Assembly: GCF_014844135.1 (NCBI RefSeq)
Contig: NZ_CP041403.1
Coordinates: forward strand, 62,001 to 126,000
Reading direction: 5' to 3'
Source of the DNA: Arcobacter sp. FWKO B
GTDB lineage: Bacteria; Campylobacterota; Campylobacteria; Campylobacterales; Arcobacteraceae
Length of the DNA stretch: 64,000 nt
Shown here: positions 1 to 8,500 of the stretch, in pieces
Layout of the letters: each line of letters begins with the position of its first letter
Numbering within the stretch: the stretch's first letter is position 1
The notes under the pieces: model-generated
Told to the model about the DNA's origin: nothing
Databases searched by the model: none
What the model saw: the letters and a program-made list of their open reading frames with translations, nothing else
Program-made: the position numbers and the translations under genes

Positions 1-126
1 GGACAAATACATGATATTGTTGAGGATACATTATGGAGTGAATATGAAAAACTCCCGATTTTGTCAGCTCAAGTGGTAGAAGCAGTAAAGCAAGCCAATG
101 CCTTTAAAGAGGAAAATGGACTCTAA
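1..126 (+). CDS. C-terminal end of an unidentified protein (partial)
   Basis: The first frame is open from the window edge to a TAA at 124-126, giving the last 41 residues of a protein whose start lies outside. The piece is hydrophilic, predicted helical, rich in Glu/Lys/Gln and ends in EENGL. I do not recognise the family. It is followed after 16 nt by a small cysteine-containing gene on the same strand, so the two may be co-transcribed. Confidence 0.55.
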   Translation, partial: GQIHDIVEDTLWSEYEKLPILSAQVVEAVKQANAFKEENGL

Positions 127-142
127 TTTGTAAAGGTTATAA

Positions 143-379
143 ATGGAAATAGAACATATTCAAACACTAGGGAGTACAATCCTTTGTGATTGTTCAGAAA
201 CATCCATAAAAGATGCTATTGAAATACTTCAGCACACAGATCTTCCTTACCCAAAAGCAAAAAAACTAGTCACCAAGTGCTCTCGCACTTGTTGTGATAA
301 ATCATTAAGGTTACTATTCAATATGGTTGAATTTGGTAAATTTGACTTAGTTGAAGTTGTATCACTAATCAAGAAGTAA
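143..379 (+). CDS. small cysteine-rich protein of unknown function
   Basis: 78 aa, with an AAAGG ribosome site 6-10 nt before the ATG. It has a CDC motif near residue 15-17 and a CSRTCC cluster near residue 46-51, separated by 28 residues. This roughly resembles the CxC ... CxxC spacing of BFD-type [2Fe-2S] domains, but the second pair is spaced wrongly, so that assignment is only a suggestion. No signal peptide or membrane segment. Its short distance to the upstream open frame suggests one transcript; it is separated from the pilus cluster by 181 nt of AT-rich non-coding DNA. Confidence 0.6.
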   Translation: MEIEHIQTLGSTILCDCSETSIKDAIEILQHTDLPYPKAKKLVTKCSRTCCDKSLRLLFNMVEFGKFDLVEVVSLIKK

Positions 380-511
380 TATTATAAAAAATCAATCCTT
401 AATAAAATAATATTTTCCCATATAAGTAAATCTTATCAATATAACTTATAGTATTATAATAATCTTTAAAATTTTAATATGATTTTAAGCAATCTTAAAT
501 TAGAATTCATT

Positions 512-540
512 TTGATATATTATTTGTGAAATATAATACT
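512..540 (+). promoter_or_regulatory. probable sigma-70 promoter of the pilus-like cluster
   Basis: A perfect TATAAT lies at 532-537, 24 nt before the first start codon, in a very AT-rich stretch. A TTGATA at 512-517 is only 14 nt upstream, too close for a standard -35. Campylobacterota promoters often lack a conserved -35, so the -10 alone is the support. Confidence 0.4.
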
Positions 541-560
541 AATATAAGGTTGGGTGATTT

Positions 561-1088
561 ATGGCATATTTTCTAGCATCGATTATCTCAATAGTAGCAG
601 CATTTATGATATTGTTTACTAGATATGAAGCTGATGATAGCCAAATAAAAGCAGATTTAGAGCATATGAAAGTTATGTTTAGTATGGTTGATGGATTTGT
701 TAATACTTATATTAATTCTGGTGAAAATATGCAAGATATCAATTTTGAAATTTTGGAAGATAGAGGGATATTATTAAGCAATGCTACAGTAGTGGGTGCT
801 GGTAATAGTGCAGTTATGACATTGCCAAATAGTAATGTTACTTGGCAACTTATTCCAAATAAAAACGACGCAACCTCATATAAAATACTTGTTGATATTA
901 CAAGGAGTAGTTCTTTGATGTCAAAATCTGTCTTCTCAGAAAGTTTTATTGGTAGAGAGTATTGTCAAAAAGCCTTATTTGGCTCCTTTGAAACAAATAC
1001 AAATTCCTACAATGGTACAGACGACTTTGTTAATAGTGGAGGTGGAACAAATAGTGATGGGCTTTTTGTTTGTGTAGTGTTTAAATAA
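561..1088 (+). CDS. pilin-like protein with N-terminal membrane helix (1)
   Basis: 175 aa. Residues about 3-20 form a single hydrophobic helix at the extreme N-terminus, followed at once by a charged helix and a C-terminal beta-type region with two cysteines (YCQKA and VCVVF) that could form the D-region disulfide of a type IV pilin. The typical class III leader (short basic leader, Gly, then Glu at +5) is absent, so it is not a conventional prepilin. First gene of a cluster holding a secretin, platform protein and ATPase, which supports a pilin or pseudopilin role. Function is inferred from architecture and context only. Confidence 0.5.
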   Translation: MAYFLASIISIVAAFMILFTRYEADDSQIKADLEHMKVMFSMVDGFVNTYINSGENMQDINFEILEDRGILLSNATVVGAGNSAVMTLPNSNVTWQLIPNKNDATSYKILVDITRSSSLMSKSVFSESFIGREYCQKALFGSFETNTNSYNGTDDFVNSGGGTNSDGLFVCVVFK

Positions 1089-1158
1089 CTGGTGCGACTA
1101 AAGTCGTTTTTATTTAGGGTGGTGGTAGGTAAAACAAAAATTAAACAAGGAGATAGAT

Positions 1159-1794
1159 ATGCCTCAATTGATAGCTATGATTATAGTAATTGTAGGAGCA
1201 TTAATATATATGTTCCAAACATTTGGTGGTACTGGAGATAAGATAGAAGGTATTGCACAAAAAACGAGTGTAATTACTGAGATAAACAATATTAAAACTG
1301 GTGTTAAAATGGCAGCAAGAACTGGACATGTTGTTGTAAAGAGTGTAGAAAATCAAGATGGTATGCAAGAATTGGGAAAATTACAGTATTTTGCACAACA
1401 AATTAATGACCAACTGAAAGATTCAACTGATAAAAATGCTTATTATGCTATATCATTTGGTAATGGTACTACAGCAGAACCAAATAAAACTATGATAGTT
1501 AGACTTGTACACAATAGAAAAGATTTTATTCCTGGACTTTTTGTGGATTTATCACAAGGTTCATTAGCAACAAATGCTGGGTTTTTGGAAGCACAACTTG
1601 CAAATGATTTAGCAGCAATAGCTAGGGTTGATAGACATGCCACAACAGCTGCTGCTGCAGATGGACAATGGGGAACAACAACTGAAGTAGATAAACGAAT
1701 TCCAAAAGCTACTGATGCTGGAACAAATACAGATACGGACGGTAAGTTTATAATATATTTTACAGATTTTGGTTCAAATGAAGTTGTAAAATAA
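1159..1794 (+). CDS. pilin-like protein with N-terminal membrane helix (2), candidate major subunit
   Basis: 211 aa with a good AAGGAG site. The N-terminus is a 17-residue hydrophobic run beginning directly after MPQ, then a Gly/Thr turn and a long amphipathic helix; the rest is Thr/Ala/Gly/Asp-rich, as in many pilins. No Gly/Glu cleavage motif is seen. It is flanked by a weak hairpin (1095-1106) before it and a good terminator-like hairpin after it, so it may be made at a different level from its neighbours, as expected for a major subunit. It has no cysteine, unlike the preceding pilin-like gene. Confidence 0.5.
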   Translation: MPQLIAMIIVIVGALIYMFQTFGGTGDKIEGIAQKTSVITEINNIKTGVKMAARTGHVVVKSVENQDGMQELGKLQYFAQQINDQLKDSTDKNAYYAISFGNGTTAEPNKTMIVRLVHNRKDFIPGLFVDLSQGSLATNAGFLEAQLANDLAAIARVDRHATTAAAADGQWGTTTEVDKRIPKATDAGTNTDTDGKFIIYFTDFGSNEVVK

Positions 1795-1808
1795 CTTTTA
1801 TTTTTCAT

Positions 1809-1847
1809 AAAGACACTCACTAGGTGTGGGGTGTCTTTATATTTTTT
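1809..1847 (+). terminator. hairpin terminator or attenuator after pilin-like gene 2
   Basis: AAAGACAC (1809-1816) pairs with GTGTCTTT (1831-1838) around a 14-nt loop and is followed by an A/T-rich TATATTTTTT run. It probably ends or attenuates transcription between the two pilin-like genes and the machinery genes. Confidence 0.6.
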
Positions 1848-1945
1848 ACACCTTTGTATAATAAAATAAAAAATTAAAGTAAATATCATTAGTCTTTATT
1901 TAAATGATATTTATTGTAGTTTTTATTAAAATATGGGAGTGTAGT

Positions 1946-2674
1946 TTGTTTGGAAATGTTTGGTTGAGTACTGCTTTTATTGTTAGTGCTATGTTTTTAG
2001 CTGGTGTTAGCTATAAAGCATACAATGATATCCAAACTGCTAGAGATATCCAGCAAAGCTACCACATAATATCTGAAATAAAAGAATTACTAGCAAAACA
2101 ATACAACAAACCAATCCAAGATATAACTAGAGATGAAATCATAGCATTTTTGCCAAGTGGTGGTAGCTGGGAAAAAATATTGTTATTAGATAGAGACCCT
2201 AGTGGTAAACTTGCAAATGATGCACTAGTGGATGAAGATGGAAAGTTTGTTCTTAGTGAAGAGGATAAAATAAGACTATTTGCTCTTCGAGCCAAACTCA
2301 AAAATTTTGATACAACACAAGAGATAAAAGATAACGCAAACAAAACTATTACTTTTGATGTGGCTACAGATAAAATTAATATTCATTACAAAGACAATAT
2401 TATACAAACACAGCTTATGAAAGCTATCGAAATACTTGATATTCACAAGGATGATGGTGGTTTTTCTACGACCTTTGACAAGGTGATAGAAGATTACACC
2501 CCATATGATGCCATATATCAAGATTTAAGGCTTGATGGGGAGAGTGATGAAATATATGAAAATGCAAAAAAACAAAGACAAAAAGAGTATTTCAAAGGAC
2601 AGCTTATCAGTACTTTAGAAAAGAAATTAAATTCAAAAGATATTCTTCTTTATGATAAGCTAAAGGGTTTATAA
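1946..2674 (+). CDS. pilin-like protein with N-terminal membrane helix (3)
   Basis: Start chosen as TTG at 1946: GGGAG at 1935-1939 sits 6 nt before it, whereas the upstream ATG at 1904 has no ribosome site and would add a basic stretch. The 242-aa product starts with a hydrophobic helix (about residues 6-22), then a long charged coiled-coil-like region (IQTARDIQQSYHIISEIKEL). This resembles a minor pilin or pseudopilin stem, again without a G/E leader. Its TAA overlaps the ATG of the next gene (TAATG), so translation is probably coupled. Confidence 0.5.
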   Translation: MFGNVWLSTAFIVSAMFLAGVSYKAYNDIQTARDIQQSYHIISEIKELLAKQYNKPIQDITRDEIIAFLPSGGSWEKILLLDRDPSGKLANDALVDEDGKFVLSEEDKIRLFALRAKLKNFDTTQEIKDNANKTITFDVATDKINIHYKDNIIQTQLMKAIEILDIHKDDGGFSTTFDKVIEDYTPYDAIYQDLRLDGESDEIYENAKKQRQKEYFKGQLISTLEKKLNSKDILLYDKLKGL

Positions 2675-3381
2675 TGAGAGTATTTTTATTGTTAATGTTT
2701 ATTTTATCAACGATATCATATGCTAGCAATAGTGATGAGTTTAAAACTCATCAGACATTAATACAAAAAGTAAAACAAGCCATCGAAGATGAAGAAGCTA
2801 TAGCAAGAGCATATGAAAAATACCTTTTGGAAGAATTTGCAATTACTTCTGATATATCTGACTTACTTACATCATCATATCTTGGCAGTAGCTTTGTAGA
2901 TTTGGATTTAAGTTTTTTTAACACCTTTGTACTATTTCAAAGAGGTGTAAACTACAGATTAAAAAATCATATTAAAGAAAACCTTAGTATTAAAGCACTA
3001 TATGAAAGCGACACTTTTAGAAAAAAAACATTTTATTACAATAATGCAGTATATTTTACTTTAGAGGATGATTTTGCAAAAAATCTTTTTACTTTGATTA
3101 CAAAACAATCATCTAAACTTTTGGAATGTGGCGAAGTTCCAAAAAGAAAGTATTGCCAAAAAGATAACCATATCTATATCTATGATGATGACGCTCAAAC
3201 TGATTTATTAATATATTATCACAAAGACAACTTTAAAATAGGTCCAATAATGATAACCAATAATGCACTTTTGTATGATACAAAAGAGGAGTTTAAATTT
3301 ATCCCAACAGGGGCAGCATTGTATGATATTAATGGAGTTATATATGTAAAGACTCCTGAGTCTATCCAGAGGTTGAAATAA
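2674..3381 (+). CDS. exported protein with shared pilus-cluster N-domain (A)
   Basis: 235 aa with a Sec signal peptide (residues 1-17, ending SYA-S). Residues about 25-85 match a domain also found in the next two genes and in the gene at 12414: a helix with EEAIARAYEKYLLEEF, then a YLGSSF turn. This helix followed by a Tyr/Gly turn recalls the upper part of a pilin helix and first loop. Two cysteines (LECGE, KYCQK) lie close together in the C-terminal half. Overlaps both neighbours by one base. Role unknown; probably periplasmic or surface, possibly a minor subunit. Confidence 0.55.
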   Translation: MRVFLLLMFILSTISYASNSDEFKTHQTLIQKVKQAIEDEEAIARAYEKYLLEEFAITSDISDLLTSSYLGSSFVDLDLSFFNTFVLFQRGVNYRLKNHIKENLSIKALYESDTFRKKTFYYNNAVYFTLEDDFAKNLFTLITKQSSKLLECGEVPKRKYCQKDNHIYIYDDDAQTDLLIYYHKDNFKIGPIMITNNALLYDTKEEFKFIPTGAALYDINGVIYVKTPESIQRLK

Positions 3382-4088
3382 TGAGTAAGTTTTTTGTTGT
3401 TCTATGTATATTGTATATATCATTACCCGCAAATGATAAGTTAGTAGTGACTCAACAAAATGTATTGTACATACAAAATATGATAAAAATTGAAGAAAAT
3501 ATTGCAAAAGCTTTTGAAAAGTTTATATTAAATGAGTTTAAAATTCCAACTTTTAATGAGCTTTTAACAGATGAATATCTCGGTAAGAATTTTTCTGTTT
3601 CAAATAGATTTGGAGAAGAGATATCCTTTAATACAGCTAGTGAGCTAAAAATTAAATATGCAATAAAAACCAATGTAGAACAATATATAAAAGATTTGTA
3701 CAATAGAGATTTATATAGATTTAATACAAGTGTATATGAGGGTAATAGTTTTGCAAATTCATATGTCAAAATAATTTTTGAGTCAAAAGAAGCACAAACA
3801 ATATATAAGATATTGTTAAACGGTGACACGATACAAAAAACTTGTAATGCAACACTGAAAAATACTTATTGCAATCATAATCAAGAATCTATCAGATGGT
3901 ATACAAATGATTCTTATTGGATTGAGTATGATAAAAAAGAGTTTGAAAATTCACATGTGACTATATCTGATAAATCACTAAGAGATAGTACGAGATTAAC
4001 TACTCTTACAACAGGTGTATATATTTATGTAAGAGATGATATCTTACAATTTATCAAAACTCACAATTCTCTTGCAGTAGTGGAGTAA
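3381..4088 (+). CDS. exported protein with shared pilus-cluster N-domain (B)
   Basis: 235 aa, the same length as the preceding gene and clearly a paralogue: signal peptide at residues 1-17, then KIEENIAKAFEKFILNEFKIP and EYLGKNFSVSNRFG. A second shared part has the pattern DLYRFNT near residue 115, matching FRINT and NRVNT in the two giant paralogues. A pair of cysteines (KTCNAT, TYCNH) sits in the same place as in paralogue A. Start ATG overlaps the upstream stop. Likely acts with the other three family members in the same assembly. Confidence 0.55.
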   Translation: MSKFFVVLCILYISLPANDKLVVTQQNVLYIQNMIKIEENIAKAFEKFILNEFKIPTFNELLTDEYLGKNFSVSNRFGEEISFNTASELKIKYAIKTNVEQYIKDLYNRDLYRFNTSVYEGNSFANSYVKIIFESKEAQTIYKILLNGDTIQKTCNATLKNTYCNHNQESIRWYTNDSYWIEYDKKEFENSHVTISDKSLRDSTRLTTLTTGVYIYVRDDILQFIKTHNSLAVVE

Positions 4089-4091
4089 AAA

Positions 4092-6779
4092 ATGAGAGTA
4101 TTTATAACACTTTTATTATGTCTAAGTTTTTCATTTTCATCAAGTGAAAATGTTGCACTAATGAATGATGTAAAAAGTGTCATACAAAAAGAGGAATTTA
4201 TTGCACTTGCTATTAATAATTATATCAAACAAACTGCAAGAATTCCAAAAAAAAGTGATAATACATTAGATTGGGATAAACTTCTAATTGATGGCTATTT
4301 AGGTAAGAATTTTAATAAATACAATCCACTTACAAAAAAGGATATTAGTGTAAAGTTTGATAGTTCTAATAACTGTTATATTCAAGGAGTTATTACATCA
4401 CTTTCTGAGTATAAGCAAGATTACGGATATATGTATCATTTTTATATAAACAAGATTTTCAGAATAAATACTCTTTCACCTCAAAATACGACCAAAGAAG
4501 AGCTTTTAAAAGGTTCGCTTGTAGTTTATCAAGATATTCAAAAACAAATAGTTTCTTTGATAAACCAAGGTGAATATGTAAGACTCAATACACAAAAATG
4601 TCCAACTGGTAATCATTACTATGAGCTAAAAAACAACAAACTCACTTTCAAGCGTTGTATGGGTGATTATTCATTGGAAGTTTATCAAACACCACCTATA
4701 TATCTTGAAGATTGGAATGATTTACAGTTTGTCAAAGCAAAAGTTGGAGATATTGCATATGCAAAGAAAAATGGTCAGTGGTTTGCATATTTTTTCCAAG
4801 GTGATTTGGAAAATGAAAATAAAGCTTCTTGGAGACCAGTAGATGCTGGTAGTGTTCTTACAAGCCAAGACCCTAGTATGAGTATAGAAGATAGAGTTAT
4901 TGCATATATACCTGATACTAAAGATTTAGTTTTAAGAAAATATGGTGGTTGCATGCTTGCAAATGGTGATATATTTTGCTGGGGTAACAATAGCTATAAA
5001 AAAGCTGGTGTACACTCATCGGGGCAAATAGATACTTCTTTATCACCTGATTATGTCAATACTCCTGTAATGTTAAAAGTTCAGATTGATAACACAGAAC
5101 AAAATACAAAAAGATGGTATAACAATCCTTATCGTATCAAATTTGAAAAAATGTCAATGAATAATACAAATGTTTGTGGAATATCACCAATATTTGATTA
5201 TTTTCAAAGTGGTGTATATAAAAAATTCGGTGGCGATTTGTATTGCAATGGCTCTTTACATAGTGATTATTTTGATGATTTGGGTAATATTGGTGCAACA
5301 ACAACTTCAATTTTAAAAAAACATAAATTTTTTGCAACAGGTAAAGAAAATGAGCTAAATGATTCATCAGAAATTTACCTAAAAGATGTGGTAATGGTTG
5401 ATGGCACTATTGCTGTACTTTCTGATGCAGGTATTATTTATACAATAGGCTCAAATGAAAAAGGGGCATTAGGCATAAATAGTATAGATGAAAGTTTTAG
5501 TACCAATACACCTATGAGTATAAATCAAACTAATCAAAGATTTAAAAAAGTATTTGCATTAAGGGATATAAAAGGTTTTGGTGCTATTGATGAGTTTAGT
5601 TACCTTTGGATATGGGGACAAAGAACTGGCAATAATATTATATACCAGCCAGAGCAAGTAAGTTTTGTTAGATTTGATGCAGAGCGTGTATTTGTCAATA
5701 GTAAAGATTTTGTATTGCAAGGATTGGATAAAAAGTTCTATAGAACATATGATAAGTCATCGCTTAAGGCACTAGCTTTTATTCCAAATAGTGCAATAAG
5801 TGTCTCCATATACGATAGAGGAATTAGTGAGTATTATTTATATGTAAGTGAAGATATGCAAGTTTTTGGTACAGAGGGTCTGATAACTTGCAAACAATCA
5901 AACCAAACAAATTGTATTAGTGCTGATAAAAATTTGTTCGATAAAGCATTTAATGTATTGAATAATAAAACAAATACTATTAACAATAAAGATTATGCAA
6001 ATTTTTCAAATGTATCTATATTTGAATCGTCCATGTTGCTATCATCTTCAGCTCATTCATTTGGACCAGATGGCATATACCTTGAAGATTTTAATACAAG
6101 AAATTTTAGTGGTTGGAGTAGAACAGGAACTGGTGGCTATGATTATCTTGGAAGATTTAATAGAAACAATATTTCACCAAATGGTTCAGAACAAGTAAGC
6201 AAAACATTTGATTTTGGGTTGGCAAATGCCAACAAAAATATAACAATAGAGTTTGATTGGTATGTGTATTCAATAGCATTACCAAACACTCCAGTCAATG
6301 CCTATATCAATGGAACTTTAGTAATAAGTGATAGTTTTTACACATTAATTGGTGGTGAGGTGCAAGTAGGTTATAGCTATGATACAAAGCTAGATGCTCA
6401 AGGTAGAGTAAAAATAGGTTTTGGGGCAAATAATTTAGGGATCACGACTTTGAATTATTTTGGAGTAGATAATATCAAGATTACAAGAACACAAAGTGCT
6501 GATGTAGTTACTGACAGTAAACTATATGTATGTGCAATGACTGGTTTTGGAAGTGGTTCCCAGATGTATTGCTGGGGAAGTGTTGCAAGGGCATTACCAA
6601 TATTGAGTACATCAGTTTATGATGTAAACAAAATATCTAGTATAAATAAACTTTTTATCACACAAAACAATGACTTAAGTGACTCGATGTCTTATGATGA
6701 ATTTAATGATAATGGAACATTGTTTTTAAAGTATCCATTATATATAGGGGGATTTGACTATGAATTTTATTTTAAATAA
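4092..6779 (+). CDS. large exported RCC1-like propeller protein with jelly-roll insert
   Basis: 895 aa. Signal peptide (1-17), then the shared N-domain (KEEFIALAINNYIK ... GYLGKNF ... NPLTKKDI; FRINT). From about residue 280 come RCC1/alpha-tubulin-suppressor-like repeats: GGCMLANGDIFCWGNNSYK, VLSDAGIIYTIGSNEKGALG, EFSYLWIWGQ. About residues 655-805 form a lectin/LamG-like beta-sandwich (LEDFNTRNFSGW, ITIEFDWYVYS, INGTLVI, FGVDNIKI), followed by a last propeller blade (MYCWGS). The C-terminus is FLKYPLYIGGFDYEFYFK, shared with the gene at 12414. Probably a tip adhesin or secreted substrate of the pilus-like machine; the ligand is unknown. Confidence 0.6.
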   Translation: MRVFITLLLCLSFSFSSSENVALMNDVKSVIQKEEFIALAINNYIKQTARIPKKSDNTLDWDKLLIDGYLGKNFNKYNPLTKKDISVKFDSSNNCYIQGVITSLSEYKQDYGYMYHFYINKIFRINTLSPQNTTKEELLKGSLVVYQDIQKQIVSLINQGEYVRLNTQKCPTGNHYYELKNNKLTFKRCMGDYSLEVYQTPPIYLEDWNDLQFVKAKVGDIAYAKKNGQWFAYFFQGDLENENKASWRPVDAGSVLTSQDPSMSIEDRVIAYIPDTKDLVLRKYGGCMLANGDIFCWGNNSYKKAGVHSSGQIDTSLSPDYVNTPVMLKVQIDNTEQNTKRWYNNPYRIKFEKMSMNNTNVCGISPIFDYFQSGVYKKFGGDLYCNGSLHSDYFDDLGNIGATTTSILKKHKFFATGKENELNDSSEIYLKDVVMVDGTIAVLSDAGIIYTIGSNEKGALGINSIDESFSTNTPMSINQTNQRFKKVFALRDIKGFGAIDEFSYLWIWGQRTGNNIIYQPEQVSFVRFDAERVFVNSKDFVLQGLDKKFYRTYDKSSLKALAFIPNSAISVSIYDRGISEYYLYVSEDMQVFGTEGLITCKQSNQTNCISADKNLFDKAFNVLNNKTNTINNKDYANFSNVSIFESSMLLSSSAHSFGPDGIYLEDFNTRNFSGWSRTGTGGYDYLGRFNRNNISPNGSEQVSKTFDFGLANANKNITIEFDWYVYSIALPNTPVNAYINGTLVISDSFYTLIGGEVQVGYSYDTKLDAQGRVKIGFGANNLGITTLNYFGVDNIKITRTQSADVVTDSKLYVCAMTGFGSGSQMYCWGSVARALPILSTSVYDVNKISSINKLFITQNNDLSDSMSYDEFNDNGTLFLKYPLYIGGFDYEFYFK

Positions 6780-6788
6780 GGGAAAAAA

Positions 6789-8498
6789 ATGGTAAGGAAA
6801 ATATATCTTTTTGCATGTGCCGTTATTGTATTAAGTGGTTGTGGGGCGACGAGTTATCATGATGTAATGATAGAAAATGCCAAAAAAACTATCAATCAAG
6901 AAAGTTATACAAATATTAAAGATGCATATACGGAATCTTTGGTTACAGAAGTTTCAACCAAGCAAGAGTTTATAAGTATAATTGATGATAAGTCTTTGGG
7001 CGATGTATTAAAAGAACTAGAAAGAATTGATGATAATTATTACTTTTTAAGAAGTAGTGATATCCTGATACCAAGAAGTAGGATAAAACTTTATACAATG
7101 GATGATATAAACAACTATTTAAGAGCTACATTGGATAAAGAATTAATTGTAGAAAAATCAGGTAAATTAAGCATTGTAAGAATTGTAAATTCAAGTGAAG
7201 TTAAAAAACAATCAATTGAGCATATGCCTTTTAGACTACAAGGTGAAATTGCTGTAGAAGAGCTGATTAAACTTATTACTGCTCAAACAGGATATGGTGT
7301 ATTTATTGGGCAATATATGGAAGATATAAATAGATTTAAAAGCAGTATTATTACAATAAATTCAACATATTTAATAGATGCCCTAAATGCTCTAGGGCAT
7401 ACAAAAAATGTTTATGTGGATATTGATTATGATAAAGAAGTTATAGCTATAAATAGATATAAAGATACAGTAATAGAGCTAAATATCCCACTACTAAATC
7501 TAAAAACATCAAGTGAAACATCTACAAAAGAGACTTCAGGTGAAAGTAAGGTAGAAAATCTTTCTCAAATAGTCCTATTTGATGAGATTGATAAAATGGT
7601 TAAAAATATAATCTCTAATGATAAAGTTTCTACATATCACATAGATAAATCAAGTGGTTTGATATTCTTAAAAACCACAAAAAGTGTAGAAAATGCTGTA
7701 AGAACACTTGCAAAAGCTTACGAGATGAGTTTTGCTAGAGAAGCTACTATAGATTTTGAAAGGATAGAGATAGTTTTAAATAAAAATAGAGAATATGGTA
7801 TTAGCTCTATTGCAAAAAGTCAAGCTGCTACAACAACTACTACCATAGAATCAACTTTAACATCTTATGATAAAGAATCAACTCTATCTTCAGCTGTAAA
7901 TCTAGGTACTGCTGGAAGTATTACAAGTGGTGGAAATCTTGCATTTTCTGACCAATCTATTTCAAGACTTATTTCTATAGCAGCAAAAGCAAATAATGAA
8001 ATAGGAAAGATTTTAAACTATAGTAAAAATACAATAGTCTTAAAAAACAATATCCCAACGGTTCAATCAACAAGTCAAAACACAGACTATATAGAAAAAA
8101 TAGAAACAACCGTAGTTGATACAGCAGTATCAACTGAAGCAACAGTAAATACAATAAAAGATGGTACATCAATCACTGCTATGGCAAAAATTTCAAGAGA
8201 TAAAATATTTTTAAATATTACACCAAATATAAAAAAACTTATAAGAATAGGTGAAGCAAAAGTAGGGGACTCTATTATACAACTACCGCAGTACAATGAT
8301 CAAAGTTACAATATTTCAAGAGAAGTTAGGGTAGGAGAAACTGCAATAGTGGGTTCTATTATCGTGCATGATGATGCAAAAGAGTATCAAGGAATATTGC
8401 CTTTAGAAGGGTTTGCAATAGGTGGAACTGATTCTAAGTCTTATGTTAGACGAGAAATTGTATATGTTGTAACACTTAGAAATATAAAAGGGTTTTAA
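6789..8498 (+). CDS. secretin lipoprotein (PilN/GspD-like outer-membrane channel)
   Basis: 569 aa. A lipobox LSGCG at residues 16-20 marks a lipoprotein, as in type IVb PilN secretins. The first half holds short alpha/beta modules (N-domains, e.g. ISIIDDKSLGDVLKEL). The C-terminal half has secretin features: Thr/Ser-rich gate region, NNIPTVQSTSQ with a VETT-like strand, DGTSITAMAKISRDKIFLNITPNIKKL and the final VREIVYVVTLRN strand. It would form the outer-membrane pore for the cluster. Located 10 nt after the propeller gene and 3 nt before the GspF-like gene, so one operon. Confidence 0.75.
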   Translation: MVRKIYLFACAVIVLSGCGATSYHDVMIENAKKTINQESYTNIKDAYTESLVTEVSTKQEFISIIDDKSLGDVLKELERIDDNYYFLRSSDILIPRSRIKLYTMDDINNYLRATLDKELIVEKSGKLSIVRIVNSSEVKKQSIEHMPFRLQGEIAVEELIKLITAQTGYGVFIGQYMEDINRFKSSIITINSTYLIDALNALGHTKNVYVDIDYDKEVIAINRYKDTVIELNIPLLNLKTSSETSTKETSGESKVENLSQIVLFDEIDKMVKNIISNDKVSTYHIDKSSGLIFLKTTKSVENAVRTLAKAYEMSFAREATIDFERIEIVLNKNREYGISSIAKSQAATTTTTIESTLTSYDKESTLSSAVNLGTAGSITSGGNLAFSDQSISRLISIAAKANNEIGKILNYSKNTIVLKNNIPTVQSTSQNTDYIEKIETTVVDTAVSTEATVNTIKDGTSITAMAKISRDKIFLNITPNIKKLIRIGEAKVGDSIIQLPQYNDQSYNISREVRVGETAIVGSIIVHDDAKEYQGILPLEGFAIGGTDSKSYVRREIVYVVTLRNIKGF

Positions 8499-8500
8499 TT

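Noticed and set aside
1443-1889. 148-aa open frame on the minus strand over the second pilin-like gene
   Set aside because: Shadow of the real gene: no ribosome site, opposite to the operon, low-complexity Ser/Val-rich product.
5995-6198. Short plus-strand frames inside the propeller gene
   Set aside because: They overlap a long, well-supported gene and lack ribosome sites.
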